64,000 nucleotides of DNA from Oxyruncus cristatus (lineage: Eukaryota > Chordata > Aves > Passeriformes > Cotingidae). The notes beneath the pieces were generated by a model. It did no database searches and was not told where the DNA came from. It saw nothing but the letters and a program-made list of their open reading frames with translations. The DNA lies in NCBI GenBank assembly GCA_013399855.1, contig VXAY01004360.1, positions 1,375,722-1,439,721 of the forward strand, written 5' to 3'. Position 1 is the first letter of the stretch. Each line of letters starts with the position of its first letter. A program made the position numbers and the translations under genes. Shown here in pieces: positions 49,170 through 60,900 of this stretch.

Positions 49170-51776
49170 GTTGCTATATGATTCCGTGAGGCAGACACAT
49201 TGACAGTATAAAACAGAATGAAAACTGAGATGGATAAGACTGTAATTGTAATACAGTAGAGCAGACCCTACATTTTCCTGAGAGCCCTTAATGTAAAATA
49301 TTGCAGACTACTTGGAAGTTTCAAATTCATCCAATGATGGAGAAGCTAAAATGAAACTAAAATGTTTTATGTAAGCACTGTGTATGCATTTTTTTAACGA
49401 AGACTCTGTTAAAATATGTTTTGCTGAAGTAAATGGTTCAGTGTGTATCTATGAAACATAAACAGAAAATGGCAAAGTTCTGAGGGCTATTTTGCACTTA
49501 GTAGCAAGTTTAAAGCTGGGTGACAAGATACAGATAGAAGAATTTTGATGGTCTTTTATCTAGCACTGTTTCAAGCACTGTTGAGCAAGGTCCTTTATAA
49601 AAATGAGTGACACCAACTTTTACAAACAAGGAAGCTGGGTATGAAAGTTACAGGAAGATCACATGCCATCAGCGATGGGGAAAGGAGTGAAACTTGTATC
49701 ACATTTTCTGGACCAAAGGAGGAAAATTCAACAAGTTGCAACTCAGAATCTTCATTTAACTTGGGGAGTGAGGATGCTAAATTGTAACAGGTTGTGAACT
49801 CTGATTTCTTGCCTATGTGATACAGTGGATAACGAACTATAGATGTTTTGCATCCAGTTATTCTTAATACTGATAATTTCAAAAGAAGTAACTATTGGGG
49901 ATGAGCAAGTGTTCATTTTTTTTAGGAGATCTGGCACCATTCACACCTTTTTGTTATGGCAGAGGGAATTTTTCATGCTCTAGTGGATTGGGTCAATCAG
50001 AATTAGCCATGAAGCCACAATGAATGTGATGAATAGTTTCTATTATATCAAAAATAATGTTATAAATAATTCTGGAAAGAACTGAATTTTGAATTTTAAG
50101 TTTGGGGCATTTGTTTTGTTTCAGGAATATATTTAATCTAAAGCAATAAGGAAAAGTAAACATCTCAAAAATAATAAAAGAAACATTATATATTCATCCT
50201 CAAACTAATTTTTTAAAACTTCAATTTAGCAATAAATCCCAGACCCGCTTATTTTCCCTCTACCTCTAACTTAAAGATTTAACCCACTAATTTATCAAAA
50301 AGGCCAAGGGCCCCAGTAATGAATGTTGGGACATTTACACCCTTTTGTGAATCAAAGCCAGACTTCTTAAAGTTCCAGCTGTGCTGAAGGTCTGGAAAAT
50401 ATTTTGCTTTGGCGTCTATCACCAGTGGAGCTCCTTGCAGTAGAATTGCTCCCATTAGTGTCCATCCTGGAGGCTTTGGACCACCTCCACCTGAAGCAGG
50501 GCAAAATGGGGGACACATTTTCTGTCTTTGTGGAGAAGATTGTTCTGATTCATATTAGTGTCGCCCCCGGCACACGCAACAGGGTCATGTCAGGAAGAAA
50601 TGCTACAGCTCTGGTTGACTTCACTGAGTAATCTTACTGGGTTTGGAGAGCTGGAGAATTGAGAACTTTAGTCTGTTAGATGGACTAGTGCCCAGTGTGA
50701 CTAGTAAAAGTAAGAACACTGTTAAAGTCATTACCAGAGAAAAACCACACCATCTAACTTGAAATAGGCTGTCGGTTTCTTGAGATAGAGCCAAGCTTCT
50801 TTTGATACTGAATATCCTGCCAGTTACCCACCCTTTATACATGTATATATAAAAAGTTCCTTTTTAGCCTGTACTGTGAAAACAAGACATGTGAGCTCAC
50901 TGTCTGTTTATCTATCACCATTCCTTTCCCTCTCATAGCTTTTTAGCCCCATCATTCAATTTCTACCAACTTCAAAAGAAGATTTCAGTGGTCATTAAAC
51001 TCTTACTGATTTGGGGGATACCAGGAACTGAGTCAAGGAAGGAGCTGCTGCTATCACCCCTCCACCAGGAGAGTAGGGAACGCAGGACCCAGAGCAGCAG
51101 TAGGCCAGTGGGCTTGCTGGTCACCTAGAAGGCGACTGGCCAGAGTGTGGATTATCATCCCACAAGGTGCTGGGTAGATGCTGGAGGAAGCTGGGTTTTT
51201 GCCAGGAAAAGGGGTTGAGAAGTAATGTTTGCAGTGTGCCAACAGGAAACCAGGCTTTGAAAGCTGTGCTACTTGCAGAACAACTTCGAGTGAGAGTTGG
51301 TATGGAGATGCATTGCTCAGTCATTTGCTGTGCCTGCTTTGCTGCTTTTGGCTATGTGCAGGGCTGCACTTATACTCTGAAATAACAGCAAAAGTAGCCT
51401 TGGTCACACTGAAACCAACAGCAAAACTCTGGCCTTACTACTGTGTTTGGTTTCAGCAGGTGGCTGTTTGTGTTAGGGCCATGAGCCTTTGAAATAATTA
51501 TAGACAATCTGTGACAGGGATAGCTGGATTTGTCTTTAAGGGGTTCCATTTTCTGATGAAGAGGTCTGAGAAGGGAAGGTTTTGGGGGAAAATGAATTGT
51601 CCAAGGGAAGCTCTTTTGGGCAGAAATTACAGGATCTTATTTGGTTTTGCTCCCTCCTATTCCTTGTGTGTATGATGACCCATTTGAGTGGTTTAAATTC
51701 TGTTCTGTAAAAGTTACAGGCCACAGGTTTTCTCTTCAAAGATGTGCAACTTCACTATGTCTCTGAGTTTTTGATT
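49170..51776. other. Gene-free stretch
   Basis: No supported gene. A 79-codon minus-strand frame at 50,279-50,518 and a 75-codon plus-strand frame overlap each other. I could not assign either to a family. Confidence 0.5.
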
Positions 51777-51794
51777 GTGGCTTATTCCTACTAG

Positions 51795-51957
51795 TATCGT
51801 GCCTTGCAGAACATACCATCTAAGGAGTCCTTCTGCTGTGCCTTTTGCAACCGGACATGCCTATCTCGTATTGGCCTCTTTAGCCACCAACGCGCTTGCA
51901 ACAAACGTGGGTAGAGCCCTTCCCAAATCTTCGTTCGCGAAGCCTAGACATGATGAT
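51795..51957 (+). mobile_element. Candidate RTE-type LINE 3' fragment with zinc-finger-like C-terminus
   Basis: In the frame ending TAG at 51912-51914 the sequence reads CAFCNRTCLSRIGLFSHQ followed by RACNKRG and stop. This is a C-X2-C-X12-H-X3-C zinc-finger-type motif with the SRIGLxSH core that often ends the reverse-transcriptase protein of non-LTR elements. The stop is followed by about 35 bases, including a perfect small hairpin (51929-51942, CTTCG-TTCG-CGAAG), and then ATGATGAT (51950-51957). Short TGATGA-type tails are typical of RTE/BovB-clade LINEs. CpG density is higher than in the flanks. The frame upstream is open only back to a TAG at 51792-51794, so this is a short 3' piece. Alternatives are another LINE clade or a zinc-finger pseudogene. 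Confidence 0.5.
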
Positions 51958-54900
51958 TCCTACTAGATGTTGCCACCAGAAATTCTCTGAAGAGAGACCA
52001 TTTTCTATTGAAGGCCCTATTTGTAAAATGGGCTTCTGCTGGTCTAGCAATGCATGTATACCATACAGGGGAAATGCCAAGGTGAAAAGATGATGTATCT
52101 TGCCTGATATTACTTGTCTGACTCTTTATCTGTCAAGGAGAACCTACTGAGATGATACTGCTTGAGTTTCTGGACATATATTTTTATGGGTTTATATTTT
52201 CCATACACTTTCAATTTTTTAATATATACAGACATCCTTTCTTCATTCTCTGGGAGCAGAACTACAACAAGCCAACCAGCAATTTTCTTTTTCTTGTTGA
52301 GATGTTTACATGACTTGCAGTCTTACTGTAAGTGGGGTGGAAAGACACGTGTTGAAGTGATTATGTATAAAGGATCTTCTCCAGCATGTAATCCCTACAC
52401 TCATTTTTTAAACAAACAGTAATTCATGTTCTCTGTTTTATGGAAACTACTGGTCAGGATTTAAAAGAATTTTTGTGGAAAAAGTGAGCAGAAATCTAAG
52501 AAGGAAACAGTAAAGGAGTTAGATCCTGATGAATTAGCATGAGAGAAAACAGACACATCATGAAATGCTTGCTGAAAGAACTATCTTCCTAACTAAAATG
52601 ACTAAATACTTCACCCAGGCAGTCTCCACATAAGCCTGAAACAAACCGCTTTGAATTAAAAATGCATACATATGCTTTGAAATGAAGATATTTTCTTTAT
52701 CACTACCAAGCCTGCAGCTGTAGTACCACAGAAGTAGTCTGCTGTAGCTGGTAGAAATGGCTGTAAATCAGTAATTCCATTCAGAGGGAACCTTCTGTTT
52801 CAACACTTGTTTTTTTATCTGTCTGTGTCTTGGCACAGGCTGACCAAACACTGCACTTCCGTGCACCAAAGCATTGTAGCACAGCATTGTTTTTTTTTTT
52901 TTTTGGCAAGTACAGGGACACGACACCCAAAGTATACTTGGGATGCATTATCCCTTTCAACAGAAAACTGAAGACCTTAAAATGAACAAAATGAAGTTTT
53001 TAATTTTTAAAATCAAAAATTTTCCCAACAGTGAGAAGATACTACTAAGAGGTAATATCTTCTTGCAATGTACTTGGAAACATACTGTGATATTTTGTGA
53101 CGGCTAATTTTTTTCTTTTTAATGTTTTAAGAGGGTCTTTCTGAGGGTATGGGAGGACTCTACCGGTACTGTCACTGTGTCAAAGGTGAGCTGTGGAAAA
53201 AAATAAGATATTCAAGAAGTACCATCCTGGCATTTAAATTTCCAGGCAGCTGTGTGAGCTGTTGTTTCTTCCTACATCACAGCATCTCATGGGAAATGGC
53301 TGGGACAAGCTGCTGGGTGTTTTTACGTCACTGAAGTGAATCTGCTCTTCCTGAAAAGCTGGAACCTATTTATTTTTAACAGCCCCACTTATTTCCCAAG
53401 GGTCAGCATGTTTTCACATGCTGCATTTTAAAAATTTCTGCGGCAGAAATGATGACAAGACCTATTAGTCCTTTCACAATGGAAGATTTTGTTTGCCGCC
53501 AGCTCCCTTGCCTTCTTTCAGGGTGGTAAGACATAAGGTTTTGAGACAAGAATATAGTAAGTGACGTATTTTCACTTTTTGACACTCCCTCCATTTTGCT
53601 ATAATCATAATCTGGTTCTAGTATCCTGTTTTTTGAGCTAATTTGGCAATAAAAGTTATACACTAGCACGTGTAGGGTATGTGGATAGGCTGTGCAGGCA
53701 GTCTACCTGAGTATTGTTAGAAGGCTTCTGGGCTTGTCCTTAATCTCTTATGTGCTAATTGATTTCTACTGCAATTGGTAGTCCTCCTCCTTCCCCCTGT
53801 ACAGGGCTTGCTGGTTCTCCTGTTAAGGCACAGGCTACTGTGGCAGATGAGGAAGGATGTAGCTGGGGCATAGGCTGTAGAAGAAAAGAGGGTTAAAGTC
53901 ACACAAAATACTGTTCCCACAAAATACAGGAACTGATCAAGGGTATTAAAATGCAACTGAACAGAATGTGCTAGGCTGTTCTCTTAACTGACTGCTTTTA
54001 CAATTTGTTCGTGAGAAATTCTGAAATTGCAGTTGTTTGCTGTAACATGCAACAAAAATACATAAGGATTTTCCGTAAGACTGGGATTCTAGTTCCTAAT
54101 CAGCTCTAATAGCAACTCTTCTGCTCTTTCTGTGCATCATATTCTTGACATGTGAAGTATGGGCTCTCACTACAAAGATGTTTATCAGTGATGGTGCTGC
54201 TCTTCCAATATGCATGGATATTTCTGTTTAACTGTGAAAGCGTGTGATAGTCACTGTTTTTCTTCTGTCTACATCTATGGGAATTAGAGCTTCAGCAAAG
54301 TAGTGTCTCCCAACACCGTAAGGAGGTATCCATCTAAGCCTGCTGTGGAAGAAAAAATCTTCATTTAAAGTAGCACGTAACTTTCCTGCCTGCCATCATT
54401 GTCTTTCTTCTGAAAAACCTGCATTCCATTTAGGTGTGAATAGTTTCATCGGGGCTTTGAAGACTTGAAAGTTGCTACTGCCCACAGCAACAGCTTTTGT
54501 ATATAAATCTTACTAGAACAGTTCCAAATGTTTTCCTATTTTAATTAATTGTTCTTAGAACTATATTCAGGATGTATTCCCTTACTGTAGATATATTAGG
54601 ACATTAAATGGCTATTCCAGAAGTGCAAATAAAAATGATTCCAAAGATCTATTGGCTATTTAAAATAACTTGTGGCTAAAGTGAATGAGGAGATTAGTAT
54701 TAGTAAAAGTGGGAAATGTTTATGTATTTAAGAGTTCCTCTACTGTAAATGTTAGACTTTTGAAATGAGTTGCACTGCAACACAGATAATGGGTTGCTTT
54801 TAATTTATTACTTCAGGTAAAGAGCTAAACAAAGTACTTTGCTGCAGCAAGTAAGTTGAAGGTTTTTGGTTTTTTTTTAATTCAATACATAAATCCTGGC

Positions 54901-57900
54901 TGAATATCTACAGGGAGTTGACAAACCACCCAAAATGTCCTGATCCTGAAACAGCTCAGTATGGACTAAGACCGGTGGCGGATCATTCAGGCTTAGTCTT
55001 TGCTTTGGTGGTTCTAAAAGCCTTTCTGGAGGAGAGATTTTTTTATTATGATTATTTTATTAAAAATGAACGGTAGTAAAAGACAGGGACAAATGCTCCT
55101 ATATTTGTTTTTCAAGTTTTGGTAAAATATCAAAATGAGTTATTTCAAAGATATTAGCATACTCCATCATTAGTAAGGACACAGAGGAGTTACGTCACTA
55201 ATGTAAAGTCCCAGTCCACTGGCTCTTTTCCAGGAAAGTCAAGAACCCAAGGTAAATATCTCCTTGGAAGATACTGTTGATTACACACTTCCTAAAATTG
55301 GAGCTAGCTCTGAATTGGCTTGTAATGCAGTTTCTCAATTGAAATGACATAATTACTACCATAATACCCCAGATCAGGAAGAATATGTGCCTAATAAGTA
55401 CAGTTGGTGAAAATTATGATGCATGTTGGTAACCCCATCTTTGGGGCTTACTACTATCAAAACAATAAAGCTATTCTTTGGATAGTCAAGATACAGGAGA
55501 GAATCTAACACATGAGGCTGAATGCTGTTTTCATAAACAGCATGAAAAAACTTCCTTAATTTAATTTTTTCAGGGGTCTTTTATGTGGAATCCTTTTGCT
55601 GATAATGGTAATAGACAAAGGCAGTAGGCAAAGTATCCTGCAGGCACAAGCACTCAGTCAAAGTCAAGGCCGTGGTAGAACATTATTCCAATATCCTCCT
55701 GTTGCTAGCTTTGGCATTGTCCTGGTTACAGTACCATGTTACACTAGACTAAGCTTAAATACCCTGATTCTCACAGCGCAGTACAGCTGGTACAGGAAAA
55801 AGGTACTGTAAATTCAATCAGGTGGTGAAGATTCATTCATGACACAATCGACTTTGATGGACTTGCATGGGGCAAGGCAGTGTACCAACTTTGATAACTT
55901 CTATCTAGGATAACCTCACAACTTAGATCTGAATTTACTACAAAACTGTGTTTTTTTCCTTCAGGGAGAACAGGAGGAAGGCTTGTGCTTTTAAATCAGA
56001 AATGTCTTTTCTTAGCACACCTTGCCCCAGATAGTAGCAGCTACCTATATAGCATTTTTAGTCTCCTTTCTTACCAATGAATTAATGGGCAGAATTGTTC
56101 TGGGTGTGACTCAACCTCAGTTAACTTCAGTGATCAGGGATTATGCCAGTCCATTGAGTTTGTCTCAGGTTTGGTGGGCCGCCAGAATGAATCATGGCAA
56201 TATGAGGCCTTCTTACAAGAAAGGCTTGAACTCAAATTCATTTATTTATCTTAATTTCACTGGGAAACCACATGGTTGTTTACACTGACACCTGTAAACA
56301 GAATGGTGAGAATCCTCCACGAAGTGTTTCTCTACACTGCTTTCTTGAGAATATATGTCTCAATTTCCTGCTGTCCTAATCATTGTAGGAAATGTTCAAC
56401 TTGAATTTTCTAGGTGAAGTTTAACTTCTTATTTCCCTTTCAGAACAATGACCTTTATGATGAGCTCACTTTGTGATTTCTTTTGATAAATTTAGCTCCA
56501 GTTAGAAGTGTTAAGATTCATTCATTTATATTACAGTAAATAACTCGATCTTACAAGCTAGGAGATTTCAGATCACTGAGACTTGGAGAGATGTGTGAAA
56601 ATCCCAGTGACAGAAGGCAGAGAAAATCCTGGCAGAGCACTGGTTCAGAAAGACCAAATGAACCCACAGATCTCATTCAGCTCTCTCATTACTCTTGCGC
56701 TGACACAAGAAGGAAGGGAGAAGGAGACAACAGCAACTAAATCAATATCCCTGGAGGCTTAAGTCTTCCTTCAACAGAAAAAGCAGTGGATGCTGCAGTG
56801 CAAACTTCCTTGCTTGATGCGATGTCACAAGGGCACCTTCAAACTCATTCTCAAGGGATTTCTCTAGAGGAGAAAAGTACTTGCTCCTGCGCCTGTGACA
56901 TTGCTGCTTAAATTGTCGGAATCGACTGCAAACTCAACTTCTTTTGAGCTAGAGGTGCCTACCTTAGTCTGAACTGTGGACTTGCTCCTGACACGGGCCT
57001 TGGAACACTAGCTACCTCCTCATCTACCAAAAAAATAACACTGCGTATTTCCTTCTGCTGCTGATATCTCTTCCCCAGGAAAATAAAAACTAATCCTCTG
57101 AAGCAACTGATTGGGGTGCAGTAATGTTTGGTATGCATTAGTGTTTGAGCTTGGGCCAGTATTCCTATTATCCTTCCTTTGTCCTGATGTCCGAAATCTC
57201 CTACTTCATTCTAGATACACATTGTTATATGAATACTGGCCTCACCTCCACGGTCACAGGGATTATTTTGTTGTGATTAGATAGTTGTAACTAGTATAAT
57301 CCCTGTGCTTTCTGACGTAAAACCAGTTCAGCGCTTCCCAGTTCTTGTCCTTCTTGCAGAAGCATAAATGCAGAGTTCCCTGGCCTTTGTTTATTGAGTG
57401 ATGGCAGGGAACAGCTGGGCTCCAACTGCAATTTTGGATAGTTCCCAAGCTGTAGAGTTGGAATCTGTGAGTGTAGAAAGTTTGGTTACTGCTGGAGCTA
57501 GCACGTGCATGTGTTTATGTGCACTGAGAGCAGGCACAGGTTGAACTTGGAAGCCAATGTGCTAAGAGGTTGAAGGAACAAGGCTGTAGCCTTACTGTGA
57601 TATCCTGCTGCTGATTGCTGTAGAGCCTGTGACAATTGGCCGCAGCAGCTCAGTGCCATAAGAAATGGAGGGCACACATGATGTTTCAAAGCCCTCAAGT
57701 AGGTATGCATCAAATCTTGGTCTTCTGTCCCTCAACTGATGGTACATCTAAATCTATGCTTGCACATGTGGATTCAGCAGGCTCTGGTTCATGGAGAGAG
57801 CTTCAAAGGTATCTTCACAGAGTAGGGTACCATGCAGCTTGCTCAGTTTCTCCTTGTGGAGATGCAGGTGTGACATGGTGCATGCAGTCACACATTGCTG

Positions 57901-60900
57901 TGGAGCTGTTACCTTTTCTGGGCTCTCTGGAAATAGATTGGAACTGGCCCTGCTTACAATGCAAGGGAAAATATACCACAGTATTATATGCTGTCCTGCT
58001 TTCACACTTCCTAATCAGGGGTAGAGTGCAGCCTGAACAATCCAGCCTCTTCAGTACTGGATCAGAGAGTTATTTTCAGCATCGTTTCTCATGGTAGTTT
58101 GCACATTCAAAGCTGCTTTTTAAGACCGTGTAACCAAAACTGCCAAAATAAAATGCTCACCTAAGAACCTAAACTTAAGGAATCAAATGAAATAAGGTTT
58201 TGTTAGGGAAGGGTCCAGAGAGAAAGGAGGAAATGTAAACAGTATGCATAATCTCCTCTCCCTGGTTTTATGCTCCCTCTTGTCAAGGACAGGTTGGTTT
58301 GCTTTCTCCTGAAGAAGTTAGCCTCTCTCTAGATTCAGGGTTTCCTGATTCACAGATGCTGTTGGGAGACAGAAGGCAGCTAGATGTCTCCACTCCACTG
58401 CAGTTCTCACCAGATTTTTATATGGACATTTGTTCAGTTTAATTCCATCTCTTTCTTAACCCAGTAGATGTGAGGGAGGACTGCACCAAACAAAACTGAA
58501 GTCCCTTCTGGAATTTATGTTGTTTTCTCTCTCTTCTCCTGTGAGTTTGATCTCTTGTCCACCAACCTACCACCTTCTTGTGATAGGAAAACGATGCATG
58601 ATTTGTTAGAGTTATTTTTAAGACCTATGTGCAAATTATACAGGTGTAAATGTACACAAGAGGAGGAGCTAAACTTTTCTCCTTATTTTAGAGGTAAAAG
58701 CGTAGGCTAACCCATGCTTACTGTTCACCAACTACTGAGGTGTCATGTGCTCAGAGTTAAAAGAACCATCAGGATGACTGTCTGACTTCCCGAATAGCAG
58801 AGCCTACAGAATCTCAACTGCAAACTTCTGCAGCAAGATTATAATCTCTAGAAAGATATCCAGTAAGTCTTGAGGTAAAAACTCCAGGTGGAGCAAACTG
58901 TCTGGGGAAGCAGTTGCAAAACCTAATTAGTTTCTCTAAACCGCAGAAGACTCTGCTTAGTTCCACTTTTTCAAACACTGCATCCCAGTCTGACTCTTTA
59001 GTATGTGTTATTCTGCTTATTGTTTACAGCTTTTTAAATTGATGTTACATGGAACTGAATCCAAAAGACTTACAGAAGCCTGTTACATCAAAATGGTTCT
59101 CTTTCAACGTATGCATTTATAAACTGGAAAAAAAACCAAAAAAAAACAACCTCCAAAAAATTCAAGTACTGTTTATGTGGCCTATTAGGCCATTACTAAA
59201 AAACAATGGTAACTAGCATTTATCATGTTATTATCCTCTACTTTACATAGTTACCAGCTGAGCTATAGTAACCACGTGTACATGCCCTTAATCAATGGCA
59301 AATGAGAAAGAATAGTGGCTAGAGTTGGCCAGCAATGAGAAAGAGGTAAAATAAATACACTTATTTTTGGTTTGTTGTAGTCTCTACCCATTCACATGAC
59401 AACTGACAGCCGCAGTGGCACACAGCTGATGACTCTGTGTCTGCTCTTTTGCCCTTCCACAGTTTTGCCTAGGATCAGCGCCAAGCAGAACGACTAATGG
59501 CTACATCCTGTATAATTTTTTATTATTTTTTTAAAAATTGGCTCTACAGTAGCTTTTTCCAGTAATCTGGAACTTTCAATTGACTTTCCATTGACTTTAG
59601 TGCATTTTGGATCAGATGTTAAAATGAACATCTGGTGGCAACTTCATTAGCCAAGGCCAAACAAGACAGCTTCTGAGAAACAAACACCTTCAGGCTTTTT
59701 GCTTTGATACTCTTTGAATGTCTTACTGTAAAAATATAGTGGTCTCAGGAACTGTAACATAGTGTCTCCAACAGCAATATCAGCATGGTGTTGACAGTGT
59801 GCTCACCTGCTGTTCTCTGATCCTGTTATTTCCTCTTCAGAAGTACAGCTCAGCACAGTTCTGGCTGTGTCGCCCAATACACAGGATTTACAGCTCAGCT
59901 GAGCTGATGTTGGTAGTGGAAAGTTACCTTCTTAATTTCTTCTGTTCCCTTTCCGTTTAGTCAAGAAATTGTGCTGCATTTTTCTATAATGATTCCAGGC
60001 TTTGGGTGGGCATTAAGGAAAAGAGTTTCCCTCCTCTCCCCCAACAACAGGTCAGCAGCAGACATTGGCGCCACCATTTTTGTGTAACTAACAAGTCCTA
60101 TTTTAGAACTTGGAAGGGATCTAAGTGGTATTTTAGGCCTTGAGAGCTCATTTCATCTGCAAAGGAGATACTTAGCTTTCTAAAATTTTCCCCAAAATAG
60201 GAATAAACCTCAGCTAGATATGTTTGTATTTATTATAAATACACAAGCATATAAAGCCAGGGAAAGTAAAACCTGACCCATTTGATCTATCCTTTTTTAA
60301 TTTCCTTACATTAGTTTGCGCAAATAGGAAAATACATGAGGACACAAGGGAAAATAGGCTTCTAAAGAGGTTGCATAAATCTGGGGAAAAAAAATAAAAT
60401 CCCAATGCACATTAAGAAAGATAAATTTGATCATTCATTTAGCTAAGACATCAGTGCCCGTAGACACAGAATTTTTACAGCCCTGTTGGATTCCACCCTT
60501 TAAAAGTTTTTGTTGTTGTTGAAACCATAAATTTATAATTGTTGTTCTTGTCCTTTTTGAACATTCTGTATTTAATCACTTTAAAGTACATGCAGATTAT
60601 CTAGATCCCTCCTGGTGTTGATTTTTCTGACTAGCAGTGCATTTATAGTTAAACAAGTGAGGCATTTGGACTGTAGTCATTTTGATTTATAGCAGCAGGA
60701 ACAAAGCGAGAGAGTACAGACGTCAGTGCTGCTGCTGCTGATCTGGCAACAGAGACTTCCTAATGTACAAATTACGTCTTTCACCACACAATTCCCTCTG
60801 TACCCTAACTAGAGACAGGGAAGCAAGCTTATTTAATACAGTGTGTGCAATCTATACAAAGGTGTATGTACAGTACAGCTCATTTTAGGCATACAGTTTA

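Noticed and set aside
50279..50518. 79-codon minus-strand frame that looks somewhat protein-like
   Set aside because: I could not match it to any family. An overlapping plus-strand frame is equally open, and there is no sign of exon borders or a retroposed tail.
57636..58097. 153-codon plus-strand open frame
   Set aside because: Long for its AT-rich surroundings but with no recognisable domain, no splice or promoter context, and overlapping frames on both strands. Kept only as a curiosity to test by alignment with other birds.
60727..60743. Short CTG triplet run
   Set aside because: Only about five units, too short to call a meaningful trinucleotide repeat.
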